Source: Litorilinea aerophila
Lineage (GTDB): Bacteria > Chloroflexota > Anaerolineae > Caldilineales > Caldilineaceae
Length of the DNA stretch: 49,984 nucleotides
Direction of reading: 5' to 3'
Assembly (NCBI RefSeq): GCF_006569185.2
Contig: NZ_VIGC02000040.1
Coordinates: 1-49,984 of the forward strand
Of this stretch, positions 1-8,892 are shown piece by piece. The first letter of the stretch is position 1, and each line of letters starts with the position of its first letter. The notes beneath the pieces were generated by a model. The model ran no database searches, was not told the DNA's origin, and saw only the letters and a list, made by a program, of their open reading frames with translations. Made by a program: the position numbers and the translations under genes.

Positions 1-2
1 AC

Positions 3-596
3 AGTGCGCCGGTGGCAGTGGATGACAGCGTGAGCACGATGGCCGGTACGGCGGTGGTGATCGATGTGGCGGCCAACGACAGCGACGTGGACGGGAACCT
101 GGATGTGGGGACGGTGAACACGGGCTGTGGTGGCTGTACGGTGCCGGCGAATGGGGGTTTGGTGAACCACGGGGATGGGACGTTCACGTACACGCCGAAT
201 CCGGGGTTCAGTGGCAGTGACGGTTTTGTGTACGAGATTTGCGACACGGGTGGGCTGTGTGACACGGCGGCGGTGAGCATCACGGTGAGCGCGGTCAACA
301 GTGCGCCGGTGGCAGTGGATGACAGCGTGAGCACGATGGCCGGTACGGCGGTGGTGATCGATGTGGCGGCCAACGACAGCGACGTGGACGGGAACCTGGA
401 TGTGGGGACGGTGAACACGGGCTGCGGTGGCTGTACGGTGCCGGCGAATGGGGGTCTGGTGAACCACGGGGATGGGACGTTCACGTACACGCCGAATCCG
501 GGGTTCAGTGGCAGCGACGGTTTTGTGTACGAGATTTGTGACACGGGTGGGCTGTGTGACACGGCGGCGGTGAGCATCACGGTAAGTGGGGGCGGC
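3..596 (+). repeat. 297-bp tandem repeat (two units)
   Basis: The sequence from 3 to about 299 is repeated almost base for base from 300 to about 596; only scattered substitutions are seen. The period is 297 bp, or 99 codons, so copy-number change would keep the frame. A third copy of the unit lies at about 1152-1448. Confidence 0.9.
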
Positions 597-1991
597 GGCG
601 GAGGCACGAGCAGCCTGGAGGTTCGGGTGGGGGCGAGCAGCGACGATGCGGAGGAGCGGGCCAACGGGCGGGTGGTCCTGAGCAGCAGCGATTTAGAGCT
701 GATTCGGGAGCGGGATGACCAGGTGGTCGGGATTCGATTTGCGGGGGTGGCGATACCACAAGGGGCGACGATTGTCAACGCCTACATTCAGTTCACGGTG
801 GATGAGGCGACCAGCGAGGCGACGAATCTGACCATCCAGGGGGAAGCGGCGGACCATGCGTCGACCTTTGTCAATGTGGATGGCAACATTTCGGGGCGGC
901 CGCGCACGGGGGCTTCGGTGGCATGGGTGCCGCCGGCCTGGCCGACCCGGGACGTGGCGGGGCCGGACCAGCGGACGCCCAACCTGGCTGGCGTGATCCA
1001 GGAGGTGGTGAATCGTCCGGGCTGGGCCAGCGGCAATGCGCTGGCCATCATCATCACCGGCAGCGGCAAGCGGGTGGCCCAGTCCTACAACAAGAACCCG
1101 GCCAACGCCCCCCTCCTCCATGTGGAGTTCAGCACCGATGGAGCGGTCAATCGGGCGCCGGTGGCGGTGGATGACAGCGTGAGCACGATGGCCGGTACGG
1201 CGGTGGTGATCGATGTGGCGGCTAACGACAGCGACGTGGACGGGAACCTGGATGTGGGGACGGTGAACACGGGCTGCGGTGGCTGTACGGTGCCGGCGAA
1301 TGGGGGGCTGGTGAACCACGGGGATGGGACGTTCACGTACACGCCGAATCCAGGGTTCAGTGGCAGCGACGGTTTTGTGTACGAGATTTGCGACACGGGT
1401 GGGCTGTGTGACACGGCGGCGGTGAGCATCACGGTAAGTGGGGGTGGCGGCGGAGGCACGAGCACCGTGGAGGTTCGGGTGGGGGCGAGCAGCGACGATG
1501 CGGAGGAGCGGGCCAACGGGCGGGTGGTCCTGAGCAGCAGCGATTTAGAGCTGATTCGGGAGCGGGATGACCAGGTGGTCGGGATTCGATTTGCGGGGGT
1601 GGCGATACCACAAGGGGCGACGATTGTCAACGCCTACATTCAGTTCACGGTGGATGAGGCGACCAGCGAGGCGACGAATCTGACCATCCAGGGGGAAGCG
1701 GCGGACCATGCGTCGACCTTTGTCAATGTGGATGGCAACATTTCGGGGCGGCCGCGCACGGGGGCTTCGGTGGCATGGGTGCCGCCGGCCTGGCCGACCC
1801 GGGACGTGGCGGGGCCGGACCAGCGGACGCCCAACCTGGCTGGCGTGATCCAGGAGGTGGTGAATCGTCCGGGCTGGGCCAGCGGCAATGCGCTGGCCAT
1901 CATCATCACCGGCAGCGGCAAGCGGGTGGCCCAGTCCTACGACAAAAACCCGGCCAACGCCCCCCTCCTCCATGTGGAGTGGAGCAATTAA
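3..1991 (+). CDS. Repetitive secreted/surface protein, 3' part (Ig/cadherin-like and DNRLRE-like modules)
   Basis: The reading frame is already open at the left edge, so the 5' end and any signal peptide lie outside the window. What is visible is modular. Three copies of a module of about 99 residues (start APVAVDDSVST, middle DGTFTYTPNPGFSGSDGF) match the cadherin-like 'tandem-95' Ig fold of bacterial adhesins. Two copies of a longer module (start EVRVGASSDDAEE, core VGIRFAGVAIPQGA) resemble the DNRLRE-like beta-sandwich. The order is Ig, Ig, DNRLRE-like, Ig, DNRLRE-like, stop. GGGGGG linkers separate the module types. Aspartates in VDDS and NDSDVDG could bind calcium. No anchor motif is seen at the C-terminus (HVEWSN), so it is probably secreted. 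The function is inferred as adhesive or structural. Confidence 0.85.
   Translation, partial: SAPVAVDDSVSTMAGTAVVIDVAANDSDVDGNLDVGTVNTGCGGCTVPANGGLVNHGDGTFTYTPNPGFSGSDGFVYEICDTGGLCDTAAVSITVSAVNSAPVAVDDSVSTMAGTAVVIDVAANDSDVDGNLDVGTVNTGCGGCTVPANGGLVNHGDGTFTYTPNPGFSGSDGFVYEICDTGGLCDTAAVSITVSGGGGGGTSSLEVRVGASSDDAEERANGRVVLSSSDLELIRERDDQVVGIRFAGVAIPQGATIVNAYIQFTVDEATSEATNLTIQGEAADHASTFVNVDGNISGRPRTGASVAWVPPAWPTRDVAGPDQRTPNLAGVIQEVVNRPGWASGNALAIIITGSGKRVAQSYNKNPANAPLLHVEFSTDGAVNRAPVAVDDSVSTMAGTAVVIDVAANDSDVDGNLDVGTVNTGCGGCTVPANGGLVNHGDGTFTYTPNPGFSGSDGFVYEICDTGGLCDTAAVSITVSGGGGGGTSTVEVRVGASSDDAEERANGRVVLSSSDLELIRERDDQVVGIRFAGVAIPQGATIVNAYIQFTVDEATSEATNLTIQGEAADHASTFVNVDGNISGRPRTGASVAWVPPAWPTRDVAGPDQRTPNLAGVIQEVVNRPGWASGNALAIIITGSGKRVAQSYDKNPANAPLLHVEWSN
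300..1991 (+). repeat. 852-bp near-identical tandem repeat (two units)
   Basis: Unit 1 (300-1151) and unit 2 (1152-1991) each hold one Ig-like and one DNRLRE-like module. They match with a fixed offset of 852 bp, which is 284 codons. Synonymous sites are nearly identical too, which points to recent duplication or gene conversion. Unit 2 ends in the stop codon instead of a further Ig module. Confidence 0.9.
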
Positions 1992-2061
1992 ACGCCGCAT
2001 ACACGTCTCCTGTTCTCCTGGTGGCCGTAGAATCACCACGGGGCGAGGGAGAGGAGCCCAA

Positions 2062-4800
2062 ATGCAGGCCCGACTGGGAACTACCAAACTACATGCCAGA
2101 CTAAGCGCTATGGCTCGCCTGAGCGCGTACACCCTGCGCTGTCTGGCCCTGGTCATGGCCTATCTGTTCATCATGGGGGAAGTCACCGCGGCCATCCAGG
2201 CCGCCCAGCCTGGTGTTTCGGGGAGTCAGCCATTGGCCCCATGTTCTTCGTGCGTCCACCTCGAAGCAGCGGTTGCTCCTGTGGCGGATGGTCGGGCAGA
2301 AGAGGTACGCGTGCTCTATCCCAACGAGTGGGGGATTCTCCATCCTGGCGGGGTTGCCTACCTGCCTGCCTTCGGCTATCTGGCACTGGTGGATCGGGAA
2401 ACGTTGGCTTCGCCTGGCGGTGGTGAGGCCCCGGTGGTGGTCATTACCCCTTATGAAGAGCTGGTTGGAAGCGTCGACCTGCCCTATCAGTTGGATGAGC
2501 CCGTCAACATGGCTTACGACAGCACGGACAATCGGTTGTTTCTTCTGGATGCGGTGAGAAACCGGCTGGCCTGGACTTCCATCGCTGAAAACGGCATTCC
2601 CGAAGGGACCTCACTGGCGGAGGTCGATATCAGCCATCTCGGCCTCCACAGGGCAGCGGGTATAGCCGTCCATGGGGCCAGCCGCCAGCTCCTGATTCTG
2701 GATACCATGCCTGCCAACAATAGCGCCCGCCTGGTCGGTGCTGACCTGGAGCAGGATTTTCGTCTGGTTTCCACCCTCGATCTCTCCCCATTTGGCACAG
2801 CCAACCTGCGCGGCCTGGCCGTGCATCCAGACACCGACCATTTCTTTCTGACCCACCCGGCTGCTGGCGTTCTCTACCAGTTGGATCAGAGCGGGCAACT
2901 TCTGCACACCTATGACTTGACCGCTTTGGAGCTGGTGGATCCCCAGGGCATTGTCTTTGCCCCCAGCGCGGATCTGACCGATCCGGCGGATACCATCCAT
3001 CTTTGGATGGCAGACAGCGGCCTGGCAGACAATGAAAGTCTGCCCTCCCAGGATCAGAAGGTCTATTTGCCTCGTGTGGTGCAGTCGATGGCTTCTGTTT
3101 CCGCAATGGAGCCCCAAGACCTGGGTGTACCGCAATCGCTCCCCTCCTTTGGCCGCCTGCTAGAGCTGGCCCTGGTGCTGGACGCTCCACTACCGACCGC
3201 CACCTCGGCGGCGACGCCGGAACTCTGCTTGGGCGCGCCGATCACCCTCACCGTTGGCGTCGTGGCCAGCGCCGATGATGCCGACGAAACACCTGCGGGG
3301 ATTGTAAACCTGACCAGCAACGACCTGGACCTTGGCCGGCGAACCGTCGGCATACGCTTTCCAGCCGTGGCTGTCCCCCAGGACGCCGACATCCTCCAGG
3401 CCTCGCTGGAGTTGACCGTGGACGAATTGGCCGCCGAACCGGCTTCCGTCGTCATTCGCGGCCAGGCCACCGATGAAGCGGCCCCCTTCACCACCGCTCC
3501 CAACGACATTTCGGCCCGGCCTACCACGGCCGCGGCCGTGAGCTGGGATCCCATCCCCGCTTTCAACGTGGTGGGCGAGACCGTTCGCACGCCAGATCTG
3601 GCGTCTGTCATCGAAGAGATCGTCCACCGGCCGGGTTGGTCCAGTGGCAATGCCCTGGCCCTCATTGCCGTGGGGGCAGGTGTGCGGGAGGCGGTGGCCT
3701 TCGACGGCGCGGCGGACGCTGCGCCCCGCCTATCCATTGAATACTGTTCCCTGGCCACGCCGACACCCAGTGCCAGCACCATTTTGACGTCCACGGGCAT
3801 GGCCACGACACCACCCACGGATACCCCGACCCCGTCGCCCAGCCCCAGCCCCAGCGCAACGGCTACCTCGACGGCGATGCCCACCTGGACACCCACGCCA
3901 ACGCCCGGCGACCTGGTCCTGCGCTTTGCCGTGATCGGGGATTATGGCAACCACAGTGCCAATGCGGCCCGGGTGGCTGCACTGGTCAACAGCTGGGAGC
4001 CGGATTTTATCATCACCACCGGGGACAACAATTATCCAGATGGGGAGGCGGCCACCATCGACACCAACATCGGTCAGTTCTACAGCCAGTACATCGGCAA
4101 CTATCAGGGGAGCTACGGCTCAGGTAGCCCGACCAACCGTTTCTGGCCTTCCCTGGGTAACCACGACTGGCACACCATCACCTGTACGGGCAGCACCTGC
4201 ACAGGCGCCTATTTCGACTACTTCACCTTACCGAACAATGAGCGTTACTACGACGTCGATCTGGGGCTGGTCCACCTCTATGCGCTGGACAGTGACCGGG
4301 ATGAGCCGGATGGACGCAATTCGAGCTCAGCCCAGGCCCAGTGGTTGCAGGCGCGGCTGGCCGAATCCACATCCTGTTATGACCTGGTCTATTTCCACCA
4401 CCCACCGTACTCCTCTGGCCGCCATGGTTCCAACAGCAATCTACAGTGGCCCTTTGCCAGTTGGGGGGCGGAGGCCGTGTTCGCCGGGCACGACCATCTC
4501 TATGAACGTCTGGAGGCGGACGGCATCCCCTACTTTGTCAACGGGGCCGGCGGGGCCTCCCTCTACACCTTCGACAACCTGGGCAACCTGCCCACCGGGG
4601 TCACTTCGGTGGTCCGCTACAACGGCGATCACGGTGCCATGCTGGTCACGGCGACCCCCACGGGCATTACCTATGAGTTTTATAACGCCGATGGTGTGCA
4701 GATTGATGTCTATACACAAGCGGCATCTTGTTCTGCCACCCCGACAGATAGAAGTTTATCGGTTCTCCAGGAGTCGGTTGCGTCTCAGGTGTACGAGTAG
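2062..4800 (+). CDS. Secreted metallophosphoesterase with beta-propeller-like and DNRLRE-like regions
   Basis: I chose the ATG at 2062 because GGAG lies five bases upstream and the N-terminus then reads as a signal peptide (RLSAYTLRCLALVMAYLFIMG). The protein has 912 residues. Residues about 60-370 look like an NHL-type propeller (repeated HPGGVAY, HRAAGIAVH, LRGLAVHPD). Residues about 390-560 form a diverged copy of the DNRLRE-like module of the preceding gene. A Thr/Pro/Ser-rich linker follows (about 565-617). The C-terminal calcineurin-like phosphoesterase shows all metal-site motifs: GDYG (626), GDNNY (654), GNHDW (699), HHPP (779) and GHDH (about 809). The layout resembles purple-acid-phosphatase-like enzymes. 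The substrate is unknown; the role is probably extracellular phosphate release. Confidence 0.88.
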   Translation: MQARLGTTKLHARLSAMARLSAYTLRCLALVMAYLFIMGEVTAAIQAAQPGVSGSQPLAPCSSCVHLEAAVAPVADGRAEEVRVLYPNEWGILHPGGVAYLPAFGYLALVDRETLASPGGGEAPVVVITPYEELVGSVDLPYQLDEPVNMAYDSTDNRLFLLDAVRNRLAWTSIAENGIPEGTSLAEVDISHLGLHRAAGIAVHGASRQLLILDTMPANNSARLVGADLEQDFRLVSTLDLSPFGTANLRGLAVHPDTDHFFLTHPAAGVLYQLDQSGQLLHTYDLTALELVDPQGIVFAPSADLTDPADTIHLWMADSGLADNESLPSQDQKVYLPRVVQSMASVSAMEPQDLGVPQSLPSFGRLLELALVLDAPLPTATSAATPELCLGAPITLTVGVVASADDADETPAGIVNLTSNDLDLGRRTVGIRFPAVAVPQDADILQASLELTVDELAAEPASVVIRGQATDEAAPFTTAPNDISARPTTAAAVSWDPIPAFNVVGETVRTPDLASVIEEIVHRPGWSSGNALALIAVGAGVREAVAFDGAADAAPRLSIEYCSLATPTPSASTILTSTGMATTPPTDTPTPSPSPSPSATATSTAMPTWTPTPTPGDLVLRFAVIGDYGNHSANAARVAALVNSWEPDFIITTGDNNYPDGEAATIDTNIGQFYSQYIGNYQGSYGSGSPTNRFWPSLGNHDWHTITCTGSTCTGAYFDYFTLPNNERYYDVDLGLVHLYALDSDRDEPDGRNSSSAQAQWLQARLAESTSCYDLVYFHHPPYSSGRHGSNSNLQWPFASWGAEAVFAGHDHLYERLEADGIPYFVNGAGGASLYTFDNLGNLPTGVTSVVRYNGDHGAMLVTATPTGITYEFYNADGVQIDVYTQAASCSATPTDRSLSVLQESVASQVYE

Positions 4801-4815
4801 GAGGGAGGATAGGCG

Positions 4816-5055
4816 ATGGTTGCTGCATCCCGGTTACCCTTTTCAGAGCCGACTGACCAAGACGCCATGCCCGTGATTGGCGAAGAGTTGGTGCAGGAGA
4901 TTTGGACCAGACTGGCAGGTCGCGTATCTCGAGAACGCATCCGTCGAGTTGCCATAGAGGTGGCCCGTGAATATCAGGATGCCAAAGTAACCGCGTTTCT
5001 GCCTATCTTCATTCAGCGTCAGACGTTGGAGCGGCTTCGCCACTCGGCGGAATAG
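4816..5055 (+). CDS. Small protein resembling the three-helix-bundle dimerization (DUF3562-like) family
   Basis: This gene encodes 79 residues and follows a strong GGAGGGAGG ribosome binding site just after the phosphoesterase stop. The sequence is predicted helical. The core IGEELVQEIWTRLAGRVSRE and the tail VTAFLPIFIQRQTLERLR recall short proteins annotated as three-helix-bundle dimerization domains. The assignment rests on memory of that pattern and is only moderate. There is no signal peptide or membrane segment, so it is probably cytoplasmic, unlike its upstream neighbour. The function is unknown. Confidence 0.65.
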   Translation: MVAASRLPFSEPTDQDAMPVIGEELVQEIWTRLAGRVSRERIRRVAIEVAREYQDAKVTAFLPIFIQRQTLERLRHSAE

Positions 5056-5070
5056 TGACCTCGAACATCG

Positions 5071-5113
5071 TCCGGCACGGTCCGGCACGGAGCGTTGTCT
5101 ACGAGCGTTGTCT
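5071..5113 (+). repeat. Two adjacent short direct repeats
   Basis: TCCGGCACGG occurs twice in tandem (5071-5090). AGCGTTGTCT then occurs twice, separated by ACG (5091-5100 and 5104-5113). The block lies between two genes, just upstream of the polysaccharide locus. Confidence 0.8.
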
Positions 5114-5161
5114 GCAAGCGGTACTTTTGCCATAGCGAACATGCATGCCAAGGAGGCAACC

Positions 5162-6442
5162 GTGGGAAGAGCACTGACCAAACGACATGCTGGATTCTTC
5201 GAACGAAGGATTCGGAACCCCCTGTCGTTTGTCTATGATATTTACCAATACGGCAAGGCGCGTGAGCTCCTCTCGTTTTTGGTGTGGGAATCCTTTCACC
5301 GGCTTCATCTCTTTCCAAAGAGTCGCTATTTGCGTTTCACGCCCCATGAACCGCTCATTTTGCGAGGAGATCAGCCAGACAGCCCTGCATTTGGCGACCG
5401 GCTGTGTGGGGCTATCCAGGACCTCGGCCTCACCGCGACGCCGTCGCCACATAACTGGAAACTTTTTAGCTTTGGCCACCATGGCGAGATGATCGGCTGC
5501 CTGTATCCCGACGACCGGGCCTTGTACGTGAGCACCGACGGCGGCGATACGGTGAAATTGGTCACACGTTTCCCAGAGCGCATTAAGGCCATCTTTGTGT
5601 CCAGCCGAAATGTCCTCTTTGTTTGTGTGAAAGGGGCGGTTTATCGCAGTGCCAATGGCGGGGACTCGTTTGCCAGGGTTCTCAATCTGGGATCGTCAGA
5701 AAGCTTTTTCCGGCACAACAACGCCATGACTGAGACACCCGATGGCACCCTCCTTATCGGTGAGTATGGCAACGTCTGGGAGGGAAACCGTTGGCGCAAA
5801 TTGGCCTATCTCTATTTCAGCGCCGATGAAGGGCGTACGTGGCAGCGTTCTGACTTTTTGATCCATCAAGGCATTAACAAACATGTCCATTTGGTGAAGT
5901 ATAGCCGCATTTTCAATCGAATTTTTATGGCCGATGGGGACAACTACAAAAAACTTTGGGTCTGTGACTCTTTGGACTTCACCGACCTGTTGAACCCTGA
6001 ACACTGGCACCCGGTGAACCGCTTTCATATTCAAATGGGCGGATATACAGCGGCTGTTGAATGTGATGGGAGGCTGTTTTTCGGGACTGATTACCAGGGA
6101 GGCACCAACTTCCTGGTCTACACCAGCGATGGATATCACTTCGAGAAGAAGGTGATTCCGGACCCCTATCGGCGGAGCCCCATCGATAACATGGTCCTCC
6201 GCCGCTCACGAGACGGGATCGAGATCTGGGCCCTGTTGCCCTACTCTGCCGCCAATACCAGGTGCCTGCTCATGGTGACTAAGGATGGGGGCGAGACCTG
6301 GTCCCGCGTGATCGAATATAGCCGAGATACCCACAAGGTCTGGTTGCTCAACACGTCGGACGAGATAGCAGACGAATTGTATGTTTCGGTGGAAGCTCCG
6401 GATTCAGGTAAGCGGGCGGTCTACCAAATTGCGGATCTGTGA
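5162..6442 (+). CDS. BNR/Asp-box repeat beta-propeller protein
   Basis: The start is the GTG at 5162, five bases after a perfect AGGAGG; an upstream ATG at 5141 lacks a site. The protein has 426 residues. Asp-box-like motifs recur: STDGGDTVK, SANGGDSFA, SADEGRTWQ, TSDGYHFEK and TKDGGETWS, as in sialidase-fold propellers. No catalytic sialidase set (arginine triad, Tyr/Glu pair) is obvious, so binding or non-sialidase glycan processing is as likely as hydrolysis. No signal peptide is seen. It is the first gene of a long plus-strand polysaccharide locus, so it may act on the locus product or a precursor; that link is inferred from position. Confidence 0.82.
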   Translation: MGRALTKRHAGFFERRIRNPLSFVYDIYQYGKARELLSFLVWESFHRLHLFPKSRYLRFTPHEPLILRGDQPDSPAFGDRLCGAIQDLGLTATPSPHNWKLFSFGHHGEMIGCLYPDDRALYVSTDGGDTVKLVTRFPERIKAIFVSSRNVLFVCVKGAVYRSANGGDSFARVLNLGSSESFFRHNNAMTETPDGTLLIGEYGNVWEGNRWRKLAYLYFSADEGRTWQRSDFLIHQGINKHVHLVKYSRIFNRIFMADGDNYKKLWVCDSLDFTDLLNPEHWHPVNRFHIQMGGYTAAVECDGRLFFGTDYQGGTNFLVYTSDGYHFEKKVIPDPYRRSPIDNMVLRRSRDGIEIWALLPYSAANTRCLLMVTKDGGETWSRVIEYSRDTHKVWLLNTSDEIADELYVSVEAPDSGKRAVYQIADL

Positions 6443-6460
6443 ATCGTTCCTGGGGATGCC

Positions 6461-8062
6461 ATGAAACTTTCAACGTTAACAACGGCCAACCACGCGCCCC
6501 TGCCCCCTTCGGATTCTGACGCAGGATGCGGCGGTTCACAGGATCAATCTGTGGAATCTACCCGGCAGACATCCGACCTGGTGCGTGCCCTTTGTCATGC
6601 TTTGCGCCAGGAAGGTATCTGCTATTGCCACTGGAAGAGCAATGATGCCATCGCTCGCTCCGCCAGTGGTGAAAACGACCTGGATCTGCTGGTGAGTCGT
6701 AGCCACATGAACCGCTTTACCGAGATCCTGGCTCGATTGGGGTTCAAACCGGCCCGGGCTCCCCTGGATAAGCAAATGCCTGGGGTCCTGGACTACTTCG
6801 GTTATGATCCAGGGGTCCAGCGATGGATTCATGTGCACGCCCATTATCAGCTGATCGTGGGCCATGATCTCTCCAAGAATCTACGATTGCCCATCGAGAA
6901 GGCCTACCTGGCCTCTGCAACCGACGGTGAGCTGTTTCGGGTGCCGGCCCCCGAGTTTGAATTCATTGTTTTCGTGATTCGCATGGCGCTCAAGCATTTG
7001 ATGTGGGATGTCATTCTGGGAGGCGAAGGGGCGCTGAAACCTGCCGAGCGACGAGAACTTGCCTACCTGCAGTCCCGGGTTGACCGACAGCAGGTGGATA
7101 CCCTGTTGATGGCACATCTTCCCGCCATCACTCCTTCTCTGTTTGAACGCTGTCTCCAGGCCTTGCAACCAGACTCTCCCCTGTGGCAGCGGATCCAGGT
7201 GGGGATGCGGCTCCAGAGGGCCCTGGCGGCCAATACCCGACGTCCCTGGCCAGTGGATGTGGGCATCAAAGCCTGGCGGCGGATCAGCCTGGCCATTGGC
7301 CGCCGGCTCCTACACAAGAAGCCCCGATATCGGCTGGAAAGTGGAGGCGCTCTGATTGCACTGGTGGGGGGCGATGGTGCCGGCAAATCCACCGCGGTGG
7401 ATGCCCTTTACGACTGGCTCTCCCCTTACTTTGATGTGCGACGGGTCCATATGGGCAAACCGCGCTGGTCGTGGCCTACCATCGTGCTGCGCAGCATTTT
7501 GAAAATCGGCAATTTGCTGCGCCTATACCCCGCCGAGACCACCATGCGCGAGACCCTGACCCAGCGTTCCTTGATTTCGCCTGGCTATCCCTGGTTACTA
7601 CGTGAGCTCTGTCGCGCCCGGGATCGATACATGACATACCTTCAGGCGCGCAATTTTGCGGCATCGGGCGGTTTGGTGCTCTTTGATCGCTTTCCGCATC
7701 CTCGCATTGAAAGCATGGATGGGCCGATGACGGCGCGCTTTGTCCAGCAACTGGCTGAATCCGGCGGTGCCTGGGGGCTGCTGGTTCCCACGCCCAATAG
7801 CCGCCTGGTTCAACGCCTGATTGCCCGGGAAGAGCAGTATTATCGGCAGATTTCCGACCCTGATCTCCTGGTGGTCATTCGGGTAGATCCCACAATCGCA
7901 GTCCAACGCAAAGTCACCGAAGATGCCAACCTGGTTCACGAGCGCTCTACCGAAATCTGGTCCGTTGATTGGGAAGAGGAAGGGGTCTTCGTTCTGGATG
8001 GCAGCAAGTCCAAAGAAGAGGTACTGTCTGAATTGAAGGCTATCTTATGGTCGGAATTGTGA
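6461..8062 (+). CDS. Nucleotidyltransferase-like / thymidylate-kinase-like fusion protein (copy 1)
   Basis: The protein has 533 residues and two parts. The N-terminal part has the motif CHWKSN (about residues 55-60) and a nucleotidyltransferase-like DLD pattern in GENDLDLLVSR (about 70-80). The C-terminal part is a P-loop kinase: Walker A GGDGAGKST (about 302-310) and a DRFPHP motif (about 408) like the DR(Y/F) motif of thymidylate kinases. A paralog with the same layout lies at 17413-18891. The start is the ATG at 6461 after GGGGA. Both copies sit beside a short P-loop kinase in the same locus. The substrate is unknown; a role in making or modifying an activated precursor is inferred only. 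Confidence 0.8.
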   Translation: MKLSTLTTANHAPLPPSDSDAGCGGSQDQSVESTRQTSDLVRALCHALRQEGICYCHWKSNDAIARSASGENDLDLLVSRSHMNRFTEILARLGFKPARAPLDKQMPGVLDYFGYDPGVQRWIHVHAHYQLIVGHDLSKNLRLPIEKAYLASATDGELFRVPAPEFEFIVFVIRMALKHLMWDVILGGEGALKPAERRELAYLQSRVDRQQVDTLLMAHLPAITPSLFERCLQALQPDSPLWQRIQVGMRLQRALAANTRRPWPVDVGIKAWRRISLAIGRRLLHKKPRYRLESGGALIALVGGDGAGKSTAVDALYDWLSPYFDVRRVHMGKPRWSWPTIVLRSILKIGNLLRLYPAETTMRETLTQRSLISPGYPWLLRELCRARDRYMTYLQARNFAASGGLVLFDRFPHPRIESMDGPMTARFVQQLAESGGAWGLLVPTPNSRLVQRLIAREEQYYRQISDPDLLVVIRVDPTIAVQRKVTEDANLVHERSTEIWSVDWEEEGVFVLDGSKSKEEVLSELKAILWSEL

Positions 8063-8859
8063 CAACCACCCAACCACTACCGTGCTGGCCGCTGGCCGTG
8101 CTCTTCGACGATGTGTCTCGCTACTCCGCCACGTCCGTTTCAGATCGGCGAAGCAAGGCGTCCATGCCCTCTCGGATCATTGAGTTGGTGGGGCTGGCGG
8201 GGGCAGGTAAATCCACCCTGGCCCGGGCGCTGTGTAGGATGGACGAACGAATACACGTCGCAGAGGATCTGGCCCTGCGCAATGGGCGACACCTGGCCCT
8301 ATTTGCGCGTTCGATGGCGACGCTCCTGCCCCTTGTGGTGCAGGCGCAGAGGCGCGGACGTGCACCGACCTTGGATGAATTGAAGGCCCTGGCCTACCTG
8401 GAGGCCTGGCCCAGGTTCCTGCGTCAGGAGTTCGCCGATCCTGGTAGCGTGATCTTGCTTGACCACGGGCCGATTTTTAAATGTGCGACCTTGTGGGCCT
8501 TTGGGCCAGAGCAGCTCCGGCAGGCCCTCTTCATCCCATGGTGGCACAGCCGGCTGCGAGAATGGGCACAGACCCTGGACCGAATCTTGTGGCTGTATGC
8601 CCCAGAAGAGCTCCTGATCCAGCGCATTAACGCTCGAAGCCAGCGCCATGCCGTGAAGGGCCGGCCAATCGTGGAAGCGACCACATTCCTTGGGCGCTAT
8701 CAGGCCGCCTATGACCAGGTGTTGACGGCCCTGGCGGCGCAGGGTGGCCCCCGGCCTGTGGCATTGGATTCCAGCCGGTATTCCGCCGCGTATCTGGCGG
8801 CGCAAATTTTGGCCACTTTGGGCCAGGGACATTCAACCACTTCCAGGGTGTCGGCCTGA
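8047..8859 (+). CDS. P-loop kinase-like protein of the polysaccharide locus (copy 1)
   Basis: The gene overlaps the preceding one by 16 bases, with GAAGG seven bases before the ATG. An internal ATG at 8164 (MPSRIIELVGLAG) would put the P-loop right at the N-terminus, as in the related gene at 16608, and may be the true start. Walker A is GLAGAGKST. A second motif, ILLDHGPIFKC, matches the VLIDEGTV position of the other copy and resembles the acidic substrate motif of AAA/dNK-type kinases. The protein is 270 residues from 8047 and 231 from 8164. It is cytoplasmic. It is probably translationally coupled to the upstream fusion protein. The phosphate acceptor is unknown. Confidence 0.8.
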   Translation: MVGIVTTTQPLPCWPLAVLFDDVSRYSATSVSDRRSKASMPSRIIELVGLAGAGKSTLARALCRMDERIHVAEDLALRNGRHLALFARSMATLLPLVVQAQRRGRAPTLDELKALAYLEAWPRFLRQEFADPGSVILLDHGPIFKCATLWAFGPEQLRQALFIPWWHSRLREWAQTLDRILWLYAPEELLIQRINARSQRHAVKGRPIVEATTFLGRYQAAYDQVLTALAAQGGPRPVALDSSRYSAAYLAAQILATLGQGHSTTSRVSA

Positions 8860-8892
8860 AAGTTGTTGTGAGTTTCGGGTGGGGGAAATCAA

